Shown here: one piece after another, positions 6,968-15,943 of the stretch
How positions within the stretch are numbered: the first letter of the stretch is position 1
Layout of the letters: each line of letters opens with the position of its first letter
Assembly: GCA_038327655.1 (NCBI GenBank)
Contig: JBBQLG010000005.1
Coordinates: forward strand, 1 to 64,000
Source of the DNA: JBBQLG01 sp038327655
GTDB lineage: Bacteria > Bacteroidota > Bacteroidia > Cytophagales > Spirosomataceae
Length of the DNA: 64,000 nucleotides
Direction of reading: 5' to 3'
The notes under the pieces: model-generated
Database searches by the model: none
The model's input: the letters and a program-made list of their open reading frames with translations, nothing else
Told to the model about the DNA's origin: nothing
Translations under genes and position numbers: made by a program

Positions 6968-7888
6968 ATGCGCGTACCTTTCTTACAGCTTATTTTTCTG
7001 CTTTTCCTGTTCAGTTGCGCTATCTCACTACCCGCCTTTGGACAGCTTGATGGCACCGGCTCCCTGCAGGGAAGTGTTCTCGACTTAGAGACGAAAAAAC
7101 CAGTGATTGGAGCCGTTATTTCGCTCGAAGCGGTTAGGGAAGGGCAGCCACCTCAGCATCAGGTAATCGGTTTGGCAGGTACGTTCCGGTTTGTGCTCGC
7201 GCCGGGTAAAAATCAGTATATACAAACCCAGTATCATATTCGTACCGAAGCTCCGGGCTACCAACCGACTAAAGAGAAGTTCACCATTTCAACGGAATAC
7301 GCGTACGCAGCCCAGATTTCCGGCAAAGTAATCTATCTGAAGAAAGGCGGACCGGCTACAGCACCGGTAGCCGCCACCCCCATTAGCACTCAGGCGACCA
7401 CAGTTACTACCCCACTCCCGCCAACGGTCTCTACCACATCAACCGTATCTACTTCGCTTGCGAATGCCCTCCCGTCCGCAATGCGCGAGACCAAACCCAA
7501 ATTGGCTCCACCAGCTTCACCAACCCGGCCCGTTACGGTACAGGCCGTACAGACGCAATTGAAAGCTGTACAATTTGTGCAGAGCAAAGCCGAATTACTG
7601 CCCGACGCCCAACCCGCCCTGGATCAGTTGCTGACGTTCCTGCGCGAGAATCCGGCCATCCGCATCGAGTTGGCCGGTCATACCGATAATCAGGGAGATT
7701 TTGACGAGAACCTGGCACTCTCCAAACAGCGCGTCGAGGTGGTAAAAGCTCATTTAGTTAGGAACGGTATTGCCGAAGACCGCATCGTTAGTCGGGGCTA
7801 CGGCAGCACCCGGCCCATTGCCGGCAACAATTCCGAAGCGACCCGCCGATTGAACCGACGGGTAGAGTTGATTATTTTGACGAAGTGA
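6968..7888 (+). CDS. OmpA-family outer-membrane/periplasmic protein, 306 aa
   Basis: ATG at 6968 begins a signal peptide (MRVPFLQLIFLLFLFSC..., cleavage near FGQ). Residues of roughly 25-130 form a carboxypeptidase-regulatory-like beta domain (GSLQGSVLDLETKKPVIGAVISL), followed by a Thr/Pro/Ala-rich linker and a C-terminal OmpA/MotB peptidoglycan-binding domain from about 215: VQFVQSKAELLPDAQPALDQL, ELAGHTDNQGD and NLALSKQRVEVVKAHL with RIVSRGYGSTRP. The histidine-threonine-aspartate triplet and the final arginine-rich NRRVEL are intact. It should tether an envelope component to the cell wall. Its last codons overlap the convergent EamA gene by 17 bases. Confidence 0.85.
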   Translation: MRVPFLQLIFLLFLFSCAISLPAFGQLDGTGSLQGSVLDLETKKPVIGAVISLEAVREGQPPQHQVIGLAGTFRFVLAPGKNQYIQTQYHIRTEAPGYQPTKEKFTISTEYAYAAQISGKVIYLKKGGPATAPVAATPISTQATTVTTPLPPTVSTTSTVSTSLANALPSAMRETKPKLAPPASPTRPVTVQAVQTQLKAVQFVQSKAELLPDAQPALDQLLTFLRENPAIRIELAGHTDNQGDFDENLALSKQRVEVVKAHLVRNGIAEDRIVSRGYGSTRPIAGNNSEATRRLNRRVELIILTK

Positions 7889-8759
7889 ATTTTTCGCGCT
7901 GCGCCAGCGACAGCCCGGCAATGACTAAGCCCGTACCGGCAAACGTGTAGCCGGTAATGGGTTCGCCGAGGAGCAGGTACGAGTACAGAAAGCCGAAGAT
8001 CGGGCAGAGAAACAGCCAGAGCGACGCCCGCACGGCATCAAGCCGGATGAGGTAAAACCACAGTTGCAGGGCTGCGATGGACACCGGCCCGATGAGCCAC
8101 CCCACCGACAGCCAGAAGCGGGTATCTGCATGCGACGCCCCAATATCGGCCGTGAGCAGCGTGACGGGCAGGAGCATCAGACCACCCAGCAGCACCTGCC
8201 ATCCGTTAATCACCACGTCGGGCAGCCGCCAGTTGATGCGGGCGTAATACACCGTGGCCGCCGATACTGAAACCATGCCGACCAGCAGAATCAATAATCC
8301 CGACAGCGTGGCATAACTGTTCTGTAACAACGGATAGGTGGCCACGCTCACGCCCAGCAACCCCAGCACAATGCCCGCCCCCTCGAACCACCGCAGTGGC
8401 CGACGCAGCCAGACCGCCGACATCAGGGTAATAAACAGTGGATTCGTGGCCGTAGACAGGCTCCCAATGCCCGCCGAGACCTGCTTCAGGGCCAGCACGA
8501 AGGCACCGAGGTAGATAGTGGTATTCAGCAGCGCGAAAATGATCAGTTGCCGCCACTCGACACCTTTTGGCATCGGATTACTGCGCTGCCATCCGTAGGC
8601 ATAACCGAGCATGAGTCCACCGGCAATAAAGAACCGGACCGTCGCCAGAATAAGCGGGTCAGCCGACTGAACGCCAAACTTAGTAGCTGCCGATGCCGAC
8701 GCCCACAGGGCTGCGAAGAGGATACCGGCCGACGCTCCGGCGGGGAGAAATGTTTTCAT
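7872..8759 (-). CDS. EamA/DMT-superfamily permease, 295 aa
   Basis: Ten hydrophobic segments arranged as two EamA repeats, starting LFAALWASASAATKFGVQSADPLILATVRF, with the typical YLGAFVLALKQVSAGIGSLSTATNPLFITLMSAVWLRR after the third helix and LLLGEPITGYTFAGTGLVIAGL at the end. The family exports amino acids or other small metabolites across the inner membrane; the substrate cannot be told. It lies just downstream of the HNH/ATPase pair on the same strand (nine-base gap from the HNH gene) but has the base composition of core genes, so the defence pair looks inserted between it and nadE. Confidence 0.85.
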   Translation of the reverse strand: MKTFLPAGASAGILFAALWASASAATKFGVQSADPLILATVRFFIAGGLMLGYAYGWQRSNPMPKGVEWRQLIIFALLNTTIYLGAFVLALKQVSAGIGSLSTATNPLFITLMSAVWLRRPLRWFEGAGIVLGLLGVSVATYPLLQNSYATLSGLLILLVGMVSVSAATVYYARINWRLPDVVINGWQVLLGGLMLLPVTLLTADIGASHADTRFWLSVGWLIGPVSIAALQLWFYLIRLDAVRASLWLFLCPIFGFLYSYLLLGEPITGYTFAGTGLVIAGLSLAQREKFTSSK

Positions 8760-8768
8760 AGGCCCGTC

Positions 8769-9521
8769 TCAATCGAAGAAGTCGGCCGGTAATGTTTTGA
8801 CTCCCCTAAGCGAGCGAATAATCATTGTGAATGATGCTTTGCGCGAAAGATACCCCCTCAATTTACGTTCTGCTTCAAATCGGGCCTGCGCGTCGTTTGT
8901 ATCATTAGCCGCCCTCCACTCCCCTATTAATTCCAAGACTTTAGTGTAACGCTTGTGAATGGCATTCCGTAGCTCTGCCGTTTTGCGACGGGTATCATAA
9001 GTATCGCCATTGTGCAGTTTTTGTAGGAGAGTAGCTGTATTCAACGCCTTTACTTTTGACGGGTCTGCTGCCTCAAAATGGACAGCATCATTTTCATAAT
9101 CAAAAAAATAGCGAATGTCATTCTCAACGTCATCGTTCGGATCACAAGGATCTAAATAGCCCCCGACAGGCGTGTTACGCGGCTTCATCATGTTGGCATC
9201 ATGTGAAGCCGGGTATAAATTGGGCCAACTATATTTTAGGTTAGGACGCTCTTTTTGAGGAGTGAAGTGCTCAACATCCATTGCCCAAGAGGTAATATAA
9301 GATTGTTCAGTGAGATAACATTTACTAAAAAAACATTCATCAAAAGCTTCGAACAAGTCTACACTTCTATACGATTCACTGCATTTAGGCTTAACCAACG
9401 TCTGCAAATTGGGAGGTAGCTGTTGATCGTCTTTGTAAGCCTCAAGTTCGTCTAAATAATTTCTGATACCGGTACTGTTCAGCGATTGCGGAGCCGTTGG
9501 GCTTCGTACTATATTTATCAT
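8769..9521 (-). CDS. HNH endonuclease, PtuB-like partner of the upstream ATPase, 250 aa
   Basis: A short zinc-finger-like HNH core is visible: Cys63-x4-Cys68, then DVEHFTPQ with His85, SWPNLYPASHDANMMKPR with Asn101, His107 and Asn110. That layout, a TIGR02646-type HNH module downstream of an SMC-like ATPase gene, is what defines Septu (PtuAB) anti-phage systems. The first cysteine pair is spaced four rather than two residues, so zinc binding may differ from the classical form. The gene starts 10 bases after the ATPase stop, a clear operon. Codon and base composition are distinctly AT-richer than EamA and nadE on either side, indicating transfer. Expected role: nucleic-acid cleavage controlled by the ATPase. 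Confidence 0.75.
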   Translation of the reverse strand: MINIVRSPTAPQSLNSTGIRNYLDELEAYKDDQQLPPNLQTLVKPKCSESYRSVDLFEAFDECFFSKCYLTEQSYITSWAMDVEHFTPQKERPNLKYSWPNLYPASHDANMMKPRNTPVGGYLDPCDPNDDVENDIRYFFDYENDAVHFEAADPSKVKALNTATLLQKLHNGDTYDTRRKTAELRNAIHKRYTKVLELIGEWRAANDTNDAQARFEAERKLRGYLSRKASFTMIIRSLRGVKTLPADFFD

Positions 9522-9531
9522 AACAATTTAC

Positions 9532-10791
9532 TTAGGCATTTTCCAAAATCATTGACTCCAGCTCAACACGAAAACTTGGGGATAAATAAGCGTCATTCTC
9601 TACAAAGAATTGCTGTAGCTTAGCCTTCAACGCTTCAGGCTGATCTTTACTCTCTTTAAGAATACTATCTATTTGCCGGAACAAATCATCTGCAATGCTT
9701 GAATATTCGTTACTTAACCCAAAGTGCCCCCGCATCAGGTCTGAGTAACTCCGCCCAACTGTTTCTTCACTACCACGGCTTTCCTTTGTCGTCAAATCAA
9801 AGATCGTAGCGTTCTTGATACTGGCAATTACGGCCGGTGAATGTGTGGCGGCAATAAACTGAATATTTGGAAAGAGGCTTGTTAGCAGCGGCAATACCTG
9901 CTCCTGTAACTGAAGATGCAAATGCGTTTCCGGTTCGTCAATCAGGACAATCCCACAGGGGTCATAGCTGTAATCACCAACTTGTTTTCGGATAAGGTCA
10001 ACCCGCATAAATAAGTCCATTAAGATACTCAAAAGTGCCGAGAAGCCTTCGGACAACACGTCAAATGTCAATTGGCGACCATCTGAGAGCTGAATGAAAA
10101 ACTCGAAATATTCTTGTTGAAAGGTTAAGACTAATCCAGTGTCCTCAAAAATTTGTCGAAAAGATTCTGTGAGACGATCAAAGAATTGATCTGTTTCAGC
10201 AAACCGTGTTTGGTCCTGCTTAATTTGATCAAAAGCTTGATATACCTTTTTGTTGACAAGGTATTGTTTGAATTGTCTTATGAAAGCTTCGGTAGAGTTG
10301 TTGTTCTGAAGCTGATTTATAAAATCTAATTCCTTCGTGACTGTATCAACTGAAACGACGTGACTATCACGTTTTGCTTTTAAGAATGAATATATTGTCT
10401 TTAACTTATTCTGAGTCCAAATATTATTTGGCAGATTTGTATATGACAGTGATAATCTATCAACCTGATCTAACTCTTTCTTCCACGTAACTAATACAGA
10501 ATCATTTATTCCAAACTGGGCAGCACGATTCGGAATGATTGCATTTAATCTATCAATGATATCAATCGGACTGGTAATGCTTACTAACGAGCTGTTGGCT
10601 GCGGCACGCCAGTAAGACATATGATTATCAATCACTCTTAATATCGTACTCTTTCCTGAACCATTCTTTCCCGTTAAAATCAGATGGCTGAACGGTTTGT
10701 AGTTGTGTAACTCAATGTCAAAATTCTGATACGCGTAACAATCGTTCACGTGCAGGGATTTGATGTATGGAAACTCTTCCGGCGTTAGCAT
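9532..10791 (-). CDS. AAA/SMC-like ATPase of a Septu-like defence pair, 419 aa
   Basis: Start at 10791 (MLTPEEFPYIKSLHVND) is chosen because the frame upstream runs into the 3' end of nadE and has nadE-shadow composition. Walker A is LTGKNGSGKSTI at about 40-50; an ABC-like signature region FDVLSEGFSALLSILMDL precedes Walker B GIVLIDEPETHLHLQLQEQ near 280 and the switch region QFIAATHSPAVIA. The middle, about 90-240, is the helical insertion usual for OLD/RecF-like defence ATPases. No TOPRIM domain is present, which fits PtuA rather than OLD. Together with the HNH gene 10 bases downstream it makes a two-gene Septu-type unit. Low GC compared with its neighbours. Alternative: Gabija-like GajA is excluded by the missing TOPRIM. 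Confidence 0.8.
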   Translation of the reverse strand: MLTPEEFPYIKSLHVNDCYAYQNFDIELHNYKPFSHLILTGKNGSGKSTILRVIDNHMSYWRAAANSSLVSITSPIDIIDRLNAIIPNRAAQFGINDSVLVTWKKELDQVDRLSLSYTNLPNNIWTQNKLKTIYSFLKAKRDSHVVSVDTVTKELDFINQLQNNNSTEAFIRQFKQYLVNKKVYQAFDQIKQDQTRFAETDQFFDRLTESFRQIFEDTGLVLTFQQEYFEFFIQLSDGRQLTFDVLSEGFSALLSILMDLFMRVDLIRKQVGDYSYDPCGIVLIDEPETHLHLQLQEQVLPLLTSLFPNIQFIAATHSPAVIASIKNATIFDLTTKESRGSEETVGRSYSDLMRGHFGLSNEYSSIADDLFRQIDSILKESKDQPEALKAKLQQFFVENDAYLSPSFRVELESMILENA

Positions 10792-10850
10792 GGTCAGTAG
10801 CTTTTCACAAAGTAAATGAAAATGGGCGGACACTGTAGCCCGCCCTTGCC

Positions 10851-12911
10851 TTAAAACCCAATCCGGCCCTTGCGGCCGCGGCCGGCCTGACCAGCGGCCC
10901 AGGTCTGCATCTCGGCTAATTCTTTCTCGAAACCGCCCGACAAAATCGGGAAGCGGCACCAGGTGCGCGGGTCGAGGTTGTGGTCGTCTAAGTGGAAACT
11001 CGGGGCGTACCGTTCGCGCTTCCACTGGTTGCGGCTCCAGAGCCGGAAGAACCGCTCCACCCAGATCAAAAGTTTGTCGCGGTCGTGGATGCCTGCAAAC
11101 TGTACTTCTACCCGTTTCAGCACCTCTACCGGCGGCTCTTTGTCGCGGATGGCGGCTAATTCGATTTGATTCAGCACGTCGTACGGCATCAGGTCGTCTT
11201 CGTCGGTTTGCTTTCTGGCCAGCGGGCGCAACTCGGCGGTGGGTTGCAGGCTGTTCACGGCGTGTAATCCGGCCATACGGATAGCCGTTTCGGGCGAAGG
11301 TGTCGAGGCAATGTTCAGTCCGACGGTTTCGAGCCAGCGCAGCCAGCCGCGCAGAAAATGCTTGTCGATGCCGGTAATGGGCGAAATGCTGCCCGCCGTA
11401 TCGCCATCCATAGTAGCGTAACCCACAGCAGCTTCGGAGCGGTTCGAGGTGCTCAGGAGCAGGGCATTATTCAGGTTCGCCAGCATCCAGATGCCCGGTG
11501 CCCGCACCCGCGCCTGAATGTTTTGCAGGGCCAGATCGTCGGTATCCCACGACAAGGTCCGGCCTAACTGCCCCTCGATCAGCCCGCGATACGTATCGAC
11601 CAAGGCGTTGATGTTGATGTTATAAAACGTGGCACCGATGCTGTCTGCCAGTTCTTTGGCCGAGTTAAAGGTATCGTCCAACGAGTTTTCGGTCCCCTGA
11701 TACATCACCGTCAGCAGCTTACCGATCATCTCCTCCGGCGACGCACACGCCTGAATGGATTTGATGTAGCCGAGTTTCCGTTTCACGCCCGCCAGCCCGA
11801 TGTTCTCCACCGCCATGCGAATCATCAGAAACACGGTGGCCGCAATCGACGACGAATCGGCCCCGCCACTGAGCGACAGTACATAGCCCTGCGACCGGCT
11901 TTTGCGCAGGTAATCGAACAGGCCCAACGCCACGGCCCGCGCAAATTCTTCTTCTTTGAGGTAGCCGCCCCGCTCCCAAGACTCCAGTTCGGGTTTGTGC
12001 ATTTGGGGCGAAATCTCCGGGAAATCAAATGTGCTGGTTACCCGCAAATTGGTCATGCCCTGCGACATGTTGGCCCGGTTTTGCACCTGACTCAGCCGCG
12101 TACTGTCCACGTCGATTACCGCCGACGTGATCACAAAATCCTCGTAGCTGAGCCGTGCCCCCGACGTGAGCAGCACACCGTTGGAAGCGATTACCGCGTC
12201 ACCATCGTAAATGGCCCGCCCAGCTTCGTTGCCCAGCAGGTTAGTGTAAATGTAGCTGACGCTGAACGCCCGCGACGCGTCGATGACCAACCGCTCGCGT
12301 ACTTCGGATTTCAGAAACGCAAAGTGGCTCGCCGACGGATTCAGAATAATGTCGATACCTCGTTCGTAGAGCGCACGGGCGGGCCGGTTCGCAATCCAGG
12401 CGTCTTCGCAAATCTCGAACCCAATTCGAATACCCGACAGATCAAACACCAGATCGCCCACCGGGTACGAAAACTCCCCGTGTGACGGACCGCTGACCGT
12501 CAGTTCGTCGCGCAGCCCGGCGGGCCACGGCTGAAACCAGCGGGGTTCGTAGTGAATGCCGTTTTGGGGCAGATACTGCTTCCCGACAAAGCCCAGAATC
12601 CGTTTGTTGCTAATCAGACAGGCCGCGTTGATGGTCCGGTTGTTGTGCCGGATGGGCAGTCCGACGGCCACCGTGATGTCGTTGGTGTATTGAACAATAT
12701 CGAGCAGCGACGCCATAGACTGGTCGATGGTATTTTGGGCGTAGAACGCATCCTCGCAGCCGTAGCCCGAGATGCAGAGTTCGGGCAGACAGAGCAGACT
12801 GACGCCCTGACTGCGAGCCGCGTCGATGGCGTCGATGATGTTCTGTTTATTGGCATCCCAGGCCATTGGCGTCTGATTCAGCACACCGGCCGCTACTTTC
12901 AGGAGTTTCAT
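10851..12911 (-). CDS. nadE: Glutamine-dependent NAD+ synthetase, 686 aa
   Basis: Two-domain enzyme for the last step of NAD biosynthesis. The N-terminal nitrilase-type amidase has its triad at Glu44 (CLPELCISGYGCED), Lys111 (GKQYLPQNGIHYEPRW) and Cys168 (GFEICEDAW), releasing ammonia from glutamine. The C-terminal synthetase domain has the ATP pyrophosphatase loop LSLSGGADSSSIA at about 345-357, and later STSNRSEAAVGYATMDGD and the GI-DKHFLRGWL segment. Length is normal for the glutamine-using form. The Septu-like ATPase begins 60 bases downstream on the same strand; nothing links them functionally. Confidence 0.95.
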   Translation of the reverse strand: MKLLKVAAGVLNQTPMAWDANKQNIIDAIDAARSQGVSLLCLPELCISGYGCEDAFYAQNTIDQSMASLLDIVQYTNDITVAVGLPIRHNNRTINAACLISNKRILGFVGKQYLPQNGIHYEPRWFQPWPAGLRDELTVSGPSHGEFSYPVGDLVFDLSGIRIGFEICEDAWIANRPARALYERGIDIILNPSASHFAFLKSEVRERLVIDASRAFSVSYIYTNLLGNEAGRAIYDGDAVIASNGVLLTSGARLSYEDFVITSAVIDVDSTRLSQVQNRANMSQGMTNLRVTSTFDFPEISPQMHKPELESWERGGYLKEEEFARAVALGLFDYLRKSRSQGYVLSLSGGADSSSIAATVFLMIRMAVENIGLAGVKRKLGYIKSIQACASPEEMIGKLLTVMYQGTENSLDDTFNSAKELADSIGATFYNININALVDTYRGLIEGQLGRTLSWDTDDLALQNIQARVRAPGIWMLANLNNALLLSTSNRSEAAVGYATMDGDTAGSISPITGIDKHFLRGWLRWLETVGLNIASTPSPETAIRMAGLHAVNSLQPTAELRPLARKQTDEDDLMPYDVLNQIELAAIRDKEPPVEVLKRVEVQFAGIHDRDKLLIWVERFFRLWSRNQWKRERYAPSFHLDDHNLDPRTWCRFPILSGGFEKELAEMQTWAAGQAGRGRKGRIGF

Positions 12912-13108
12912 AGGTTACTGATGGGTAAGTTGGTGGTTGAGCGACAACCCGCGCCCGGTGAGCGAATCATTATTTACGTACTATATGGTGGGGTGTATGC
13001 TACTCCACAGGATAACACCGATGTAGCAGGATGGGTTTGGTTGCTGTGCATTCACAGTGGCAGGTCTATTTCCTGTCAAACCATGCTGAAATTTACTACT
13101 ATTTGTAT

Positions 13109-13116
13109 TAGTTTTG
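13109..13116 (+). promoter_or_regulatory. Bacteroidota -7 promoter box TAGTTTTG
   Basis: A perfect TAnnTTTG match lies 18 bases before the ATG at 13135 in an AT-rich stretch. The expected upstream TTG box 20 bases further left is not clear, so the promoter rests on the -7 element alone. It would give a leader of only about 13 bases. Confidence 0.4.
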
Positions 13117-13134
13117 TACATATAGTAATACAAT

Positions 13135-14322
13135 ATGATTGAGCGACGCTCTTATCAGGAATTAGCAGCGCATCTGCCCAAGCCGCAGGCTACCGTTATA
13201 ACCGGATTACGGCGGGTGGGGAAAACGACAGCGGTGCGTTATCTGCTTAACCAGGTTCACCACACCAACACGTTATACCTCGACTTCGAAAAAGCGGAGA
13301 ACCGGCTGCTGTTTAATCAACCGCTGTACGGCGACATCGAAACCGGTTTACGAACGCTGGGCCTGACGCTGGAGCAACCCGCCGTGTTGGCCCTCGACGA
13401 AATACAATTGGTAATCAACGCGCCCAGTGTGATCAAATACCTGTATGACACCTACGGCATAAAGTTCATTCTGACTGGCTCAAGTTCGTACTACCTCAAG
13501 AACCACTTCACCGAAAGTTTAGCCGGACGAAAACGAATCTTTGAGCTATATCCGCTCGATTTTGGTGAATACTTAGCGTTCAGGGGCTTTAAGTCAGCAC
13601 AGTATCAGCCATTGGCAGGTCAACCAGTCAACAAAACCGCTTATGCTCTTTTCCGGGACGATTATGAGCAGTTTGTCCGGTTTGGCGGTTTTCCGGAGGT
13701 CGTTCAGGCCGAAACGGACGATGACCGGTTGGCTTACCTCAAAGATATTGTGAACGCCTACATTGAATTAGACATCAAACTCCTGTCCGATTTCAGCGTA
13801 AGCGATGATCTGTACCGCCTGTGTCAATTGCTGGCCGTGCATACCGGCAGTCGGCTCGATGCGTCGAAATTGGGCAGCATCCTGGGGATCAGCCGCCATA
13901 AATTAACTGATTACCTGAACCTGTTCGAGTACACCTACTTTATTCAGCGCATCCCGGCTTTCACGACCAACAAAGACCGGGAGATTTCACTGCAAAAGAA
14001 GGTTTATGTAGCCGATACGGGGCTGCTGGCAGTTTTGGGGCAGGTTAGCAGCGGGCAGCAGTTCGAAAACGCCGTTGCGATTCAGTTAGCCCGGCTGGGT
14101 CAGGTCAGCTATTACCAGCGTCGAACCGGCCAGGAAATCGACTTCATTCTGGACCAGACAATAGCCATCGAAGTAAAAGAAACGCCTACCCCTCACGATT
14201 TGAATGTCCTCAGGGACAGGGCTGCATCCATTGGCCTGACCCAGCACTGGTTAGTGGGTCGAAAACCACCGGGTAGCCCATTCAACGACTGGTACTGGGG
14301 CGGCAATCTGGTGACGGGATAG
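13135..14322 (+). CDS. AAA_14/DUF4143 ATPase, 395 aa
   Basis: Residues 1-130 hold an AAA_14 P-loop domain with Walker A VITGLRRVGKTTAVRYL, Walker B VLALDEIQLV and sensor KFILTGSSSYYLK. The C-terminal half is a DUF4143 domain: FELYPLDFGEYLAF, GGFPEVVQ, SKLGSILGISRHKLTDYLNLFEYTYFIQRIPAF and a PD-(D/E)XK-like end, EIDFILDQTIAIEVKET. The winged helix and nuclease-like fold suggest nucleic-acid binding, but no clear function is known for this common, often horizontally spread family. It stands alone with its own promoter box. Length is typical. Confidence 0.85.
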   Translation: MIERRSYQELAAHLPKPQATVITGLRRVGKTTAVRYLLNQVHHTNTLYLDFEKAENRLLFNQPLYGDIETGLRTLGLTLEQPAVLALDEIQLVINAPSVIKYLYDTYGIKFILTGSSSYYLKNHFTESLAGRKRIFELYPLDFGEYLAFRGFKSAQYQPLAGQPVNKTAYALFRDDYEQFVRFGGFPEVVQAETDDDRLAYLKDIVNAYIELDIKLLSDFSVSDDLYRLCQLLAVHTGSRLDASKLGSILGISRHKLTDYLNLFEYTYFIQRIPAFTTNKDREISLQKKVYVADTGLLAVLGQVSSGQQFENAVAIQLARLGQVSYYQRRTGQEIDFILDQTIAIEVKETPTPHDLNVLRDRAASIGLTQHWLVGRKPPGSPFNDWYWGGNLVTG

Positions 14323-14363
14323 TATTAACTCCATCCAAGGCGACGGGGCCGCACATACTGACC

Positions 14364-14561
14364 CTATTCCATTTCCAGATTGAAGTCGCGGTCCATAAAG
14401 TCTTCTTCTTTCGACGCCAAGCCAACCACTTTCACCCGCTTCGACTCGGTGGTACCATCGAATTTCTTGAGTTGCGCTGTGGCCGTAAACGGAAATTCGA
14501 TGGCCTCCTCGAAGAAATAAAACCAGCCTATGCTTTGCTCGCACTCGTCCCAGGCATCCAC
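14364..14561 (-). CDS. Calcium-binding-family protein with a decayed 5' end
   Basis: The visible product, VDAWDECEQSIGWFYFFEEA then IEFPFTATAQLKKF...KVVGLASKEEDFMDRDFNLEME, follows a small conserved family usually annotated as calcium-binding, with the motif of an acidic/aromatic GWYYYLE-like helix, FPF and a C-terminal acidic segment. Homologues include the residues EIIVDA before the GTG at 14559-14561; those residues are present here (TDDEIIVDA, up to 14582) in the same frame, but no ATG, GTG or TTG precedes them before a TGA at 14616-14618. Either a rare CTG at 14582 starts translation or the 5' end is broken. It lies between the DUF4143 ATPase and the GNAT gene. Confidence 0.5.
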   Translation of the reverse strand: MDAWDECEQSIGWFYFFEEAIEFPFTATAQLKKFDGTTESKRVKVVGLASKEEDFMDRDFNLEME

Positions 14562-14685
14562 GATGATTTCGTCATCGGTCAGCGTAGCGTTTAGGGTTAT
14601 TTGACGTTTCGCAGTTCATCCAGCATGGCCGGGCGTTTGATGAAGCGCTTTCAGTTCGGTCCCGGCACAAAAATGAGGTATTGCT

Positions 14686-15285
14686 TTATACCGAACGTAG
14701 CGGCACGGCTTCGCTGTTCGGCGTCTCCTGCGTCCGCCAGTCCCAGACGACGACCACCCAGCGGTCTATGGCGTCGGTAAATTCGTCGGTTTCCACAAAG
14801 CCCACCCGCTCATGGGCGCGTCGGGAGCGGGTATTTCGGGTGGCGATGTCCGTTACCAATAGATCGAAGCGGTCCGAAAACTGCTCACGGTGGGCAGCAT
14901 ACAGGCCGTCGAACAGGCCCTGCCCCCGGTACGCTTCATCGACGCACACTTGCCCCATCACGTAGTAGCGGTAGGTATTGATGGTCTGCCCCCGGTAAAC
15001 AACATTGTCGAACTGCTCGAACAGGGGCAGTAATGCGGGTACCACCGTTTTAACCGATGGCAGCAGCGTGAGCGCGTAACCGACCACGGCATCGCCATCT
15101 TTGGCAATTACCTGGGGGGCCGCTTCATTCATCTGCCGCAGCATGGCCAGCGAATGCGTCAGGGTAACGAAGCCCTGGTCTTTCTGATAATCGGCGGATA
15201 CGGTGGCGGTTTGATTAGCCGACTGAAGCGTCAGAATACCGGTCAGGTCGGCATCGTTGGTGGCGGCAGCAATGGAAATGGGCAT
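14686..15285 (-). CDS. GNAT-family N-acetyltransferase, 199 aa
   Basis: A single GNAT fold: beta strands with DGDAVVGYALTLLP at about 64-77, the acetyl-CoA-binding motif A MGQVCVDEAYRGQGLFDGLY (Q/R-x-x-G-x-G as YRGQGL), and motif B VTDIATRNTRSRRAHERVGFVE, where the conserved ARNxxAxxxYxxxGF pattern is recognisable. Acetyl-CoA-dependent transfer to an unknown amine. Start ATG at 15285; a small upstream gap of 190 bases separates it from the divergent cytochrome c gene. Confidence 0.85.
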   Translation of the reverse strand: MPISIAAATNDADLTGILTLQSANQTATVSADYQKDQGFVTLTHSLAMLRQMNEAAPQVIAKDGDAVVGYALTLLPSVKTVVPALLPLFEQFDNVVYRGQTINTYRYYVMGQVCVDEAYRGQGLFDGLYAAHREQFSDRFDLLVTDIATRNTRSRRAHERVGFVETDEFTDAIDRWVVVVWDWRTQETPNSEAVPLRSV

Positions 15286-15476
15286 GAACGGGAAGCGGGA
15301 CGGGATATTATTCGTGTAAATTCAGAAAAGTTTTAAACTTTTACCGGGAACAGAAGTCAAACAAAGTGTTTAAAGAGGAAAAGCAGGCGCAAAATTGGCT
15401 TATAGGGTCAGTCAACTTACTTTTGTCCGTCCGGCTACCCCGAATTTCCTTACTTATCCTGTTAACTGATTATACA

Positions 15477-15875
15477 ATGAAGAAATCGTTTGGATTCTTA
15501 CTGGCAACGGCAGCCTTAGCCGTTGGTTCTTTTACCGCGCAGGCGCAGGCGCAGGCCCCCACGGCCGATATCCCGGCTGATATGAACGCCCTGATGTCGA
15601 AATACACCTGCATCGCCTGTCACCGGCCCAATCAGCGGTTAGTGGGACCGGCGTATTCGGACGTAGCCAAGAAAAAATACACAGACGCGCAGGTTGTGGA
15701 GTTGATCTACAAACCGGTGCCGAGTCACTGGCCCGGTTACCCCCCAATGGCCGCCATGACGCAGGTACCGAAAGAGGATGCGCTGAAGTTAGCGGTCTGG
15801 ATTAACTCACTCGACAACAGCCCCAAGAAAGGCGCGAAATCGGGAGCGAAAAAGGCAGGCACGAAAAAAGCCTGA
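15477..15875 (+). CDS. Class I cytochrome c, secreted, 132 aa
   Basis: Start at 15477 gives the signal peptide MKKSFGFLLATAALAVGSFTAQAQA; earlier in-frame ATGs give an implausible N-terminus. The mature domain has one haem-attachment motif CIACH (Cys45, Cys48, His49), RLVGPAYSDVAKKK after it and a methionine-containing YPPMAAM loop as sixth ligand, with the last helix ALKLAVWINSL. The tail is a lysine/alanine-rich repeat (KKGAKSGAKKAGTKK). It should be a periplasmic electron carrier. The same GPAY-DVA segment recurs in the cytochrome domain of the 1155-residue fusion at 42970. Confidence 0.9.
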   Translation: MKKSFGFLLATAALAVGSFTAQAQAQAPTADIPADMNALMSKYTCIACHRPNQRLVGPAYSDVAKKKYTDAQVVELIYKPVPSHWPGYPPMAAMTQVPKEDALKLAVWINSLDNSPKKGAKSGAKKAGTKKA

Positions 15876-15880
15876 TCACC

Positions 15881-15942
15881 CTTCGGCCAACAAAAACGGG
15901 CGTATCTCGGTAAGGAGATACGCCCGTTTTTGTTGACCGAAG
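15881..15942. terminator. Terminator hairpin between convergent genes
   Basis: Arms of 28 bases (15881-15908 and 15915-15942) with one mismatch, a six-base loop, and AAAAA/TTTTT inside the arms. It lies between the cytochrome c stop and the stop of the convergent membrane-protein gene, so it can serve both strands. Confidence 0.85.
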
Positions 15943-15943
15943 G

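Noticed and set aside
12552..13142. 196-codon plus-strand frame opposite the 5' end of nadE
   Set aside because: Antisense shadow of nadE extended into the intergenic region.
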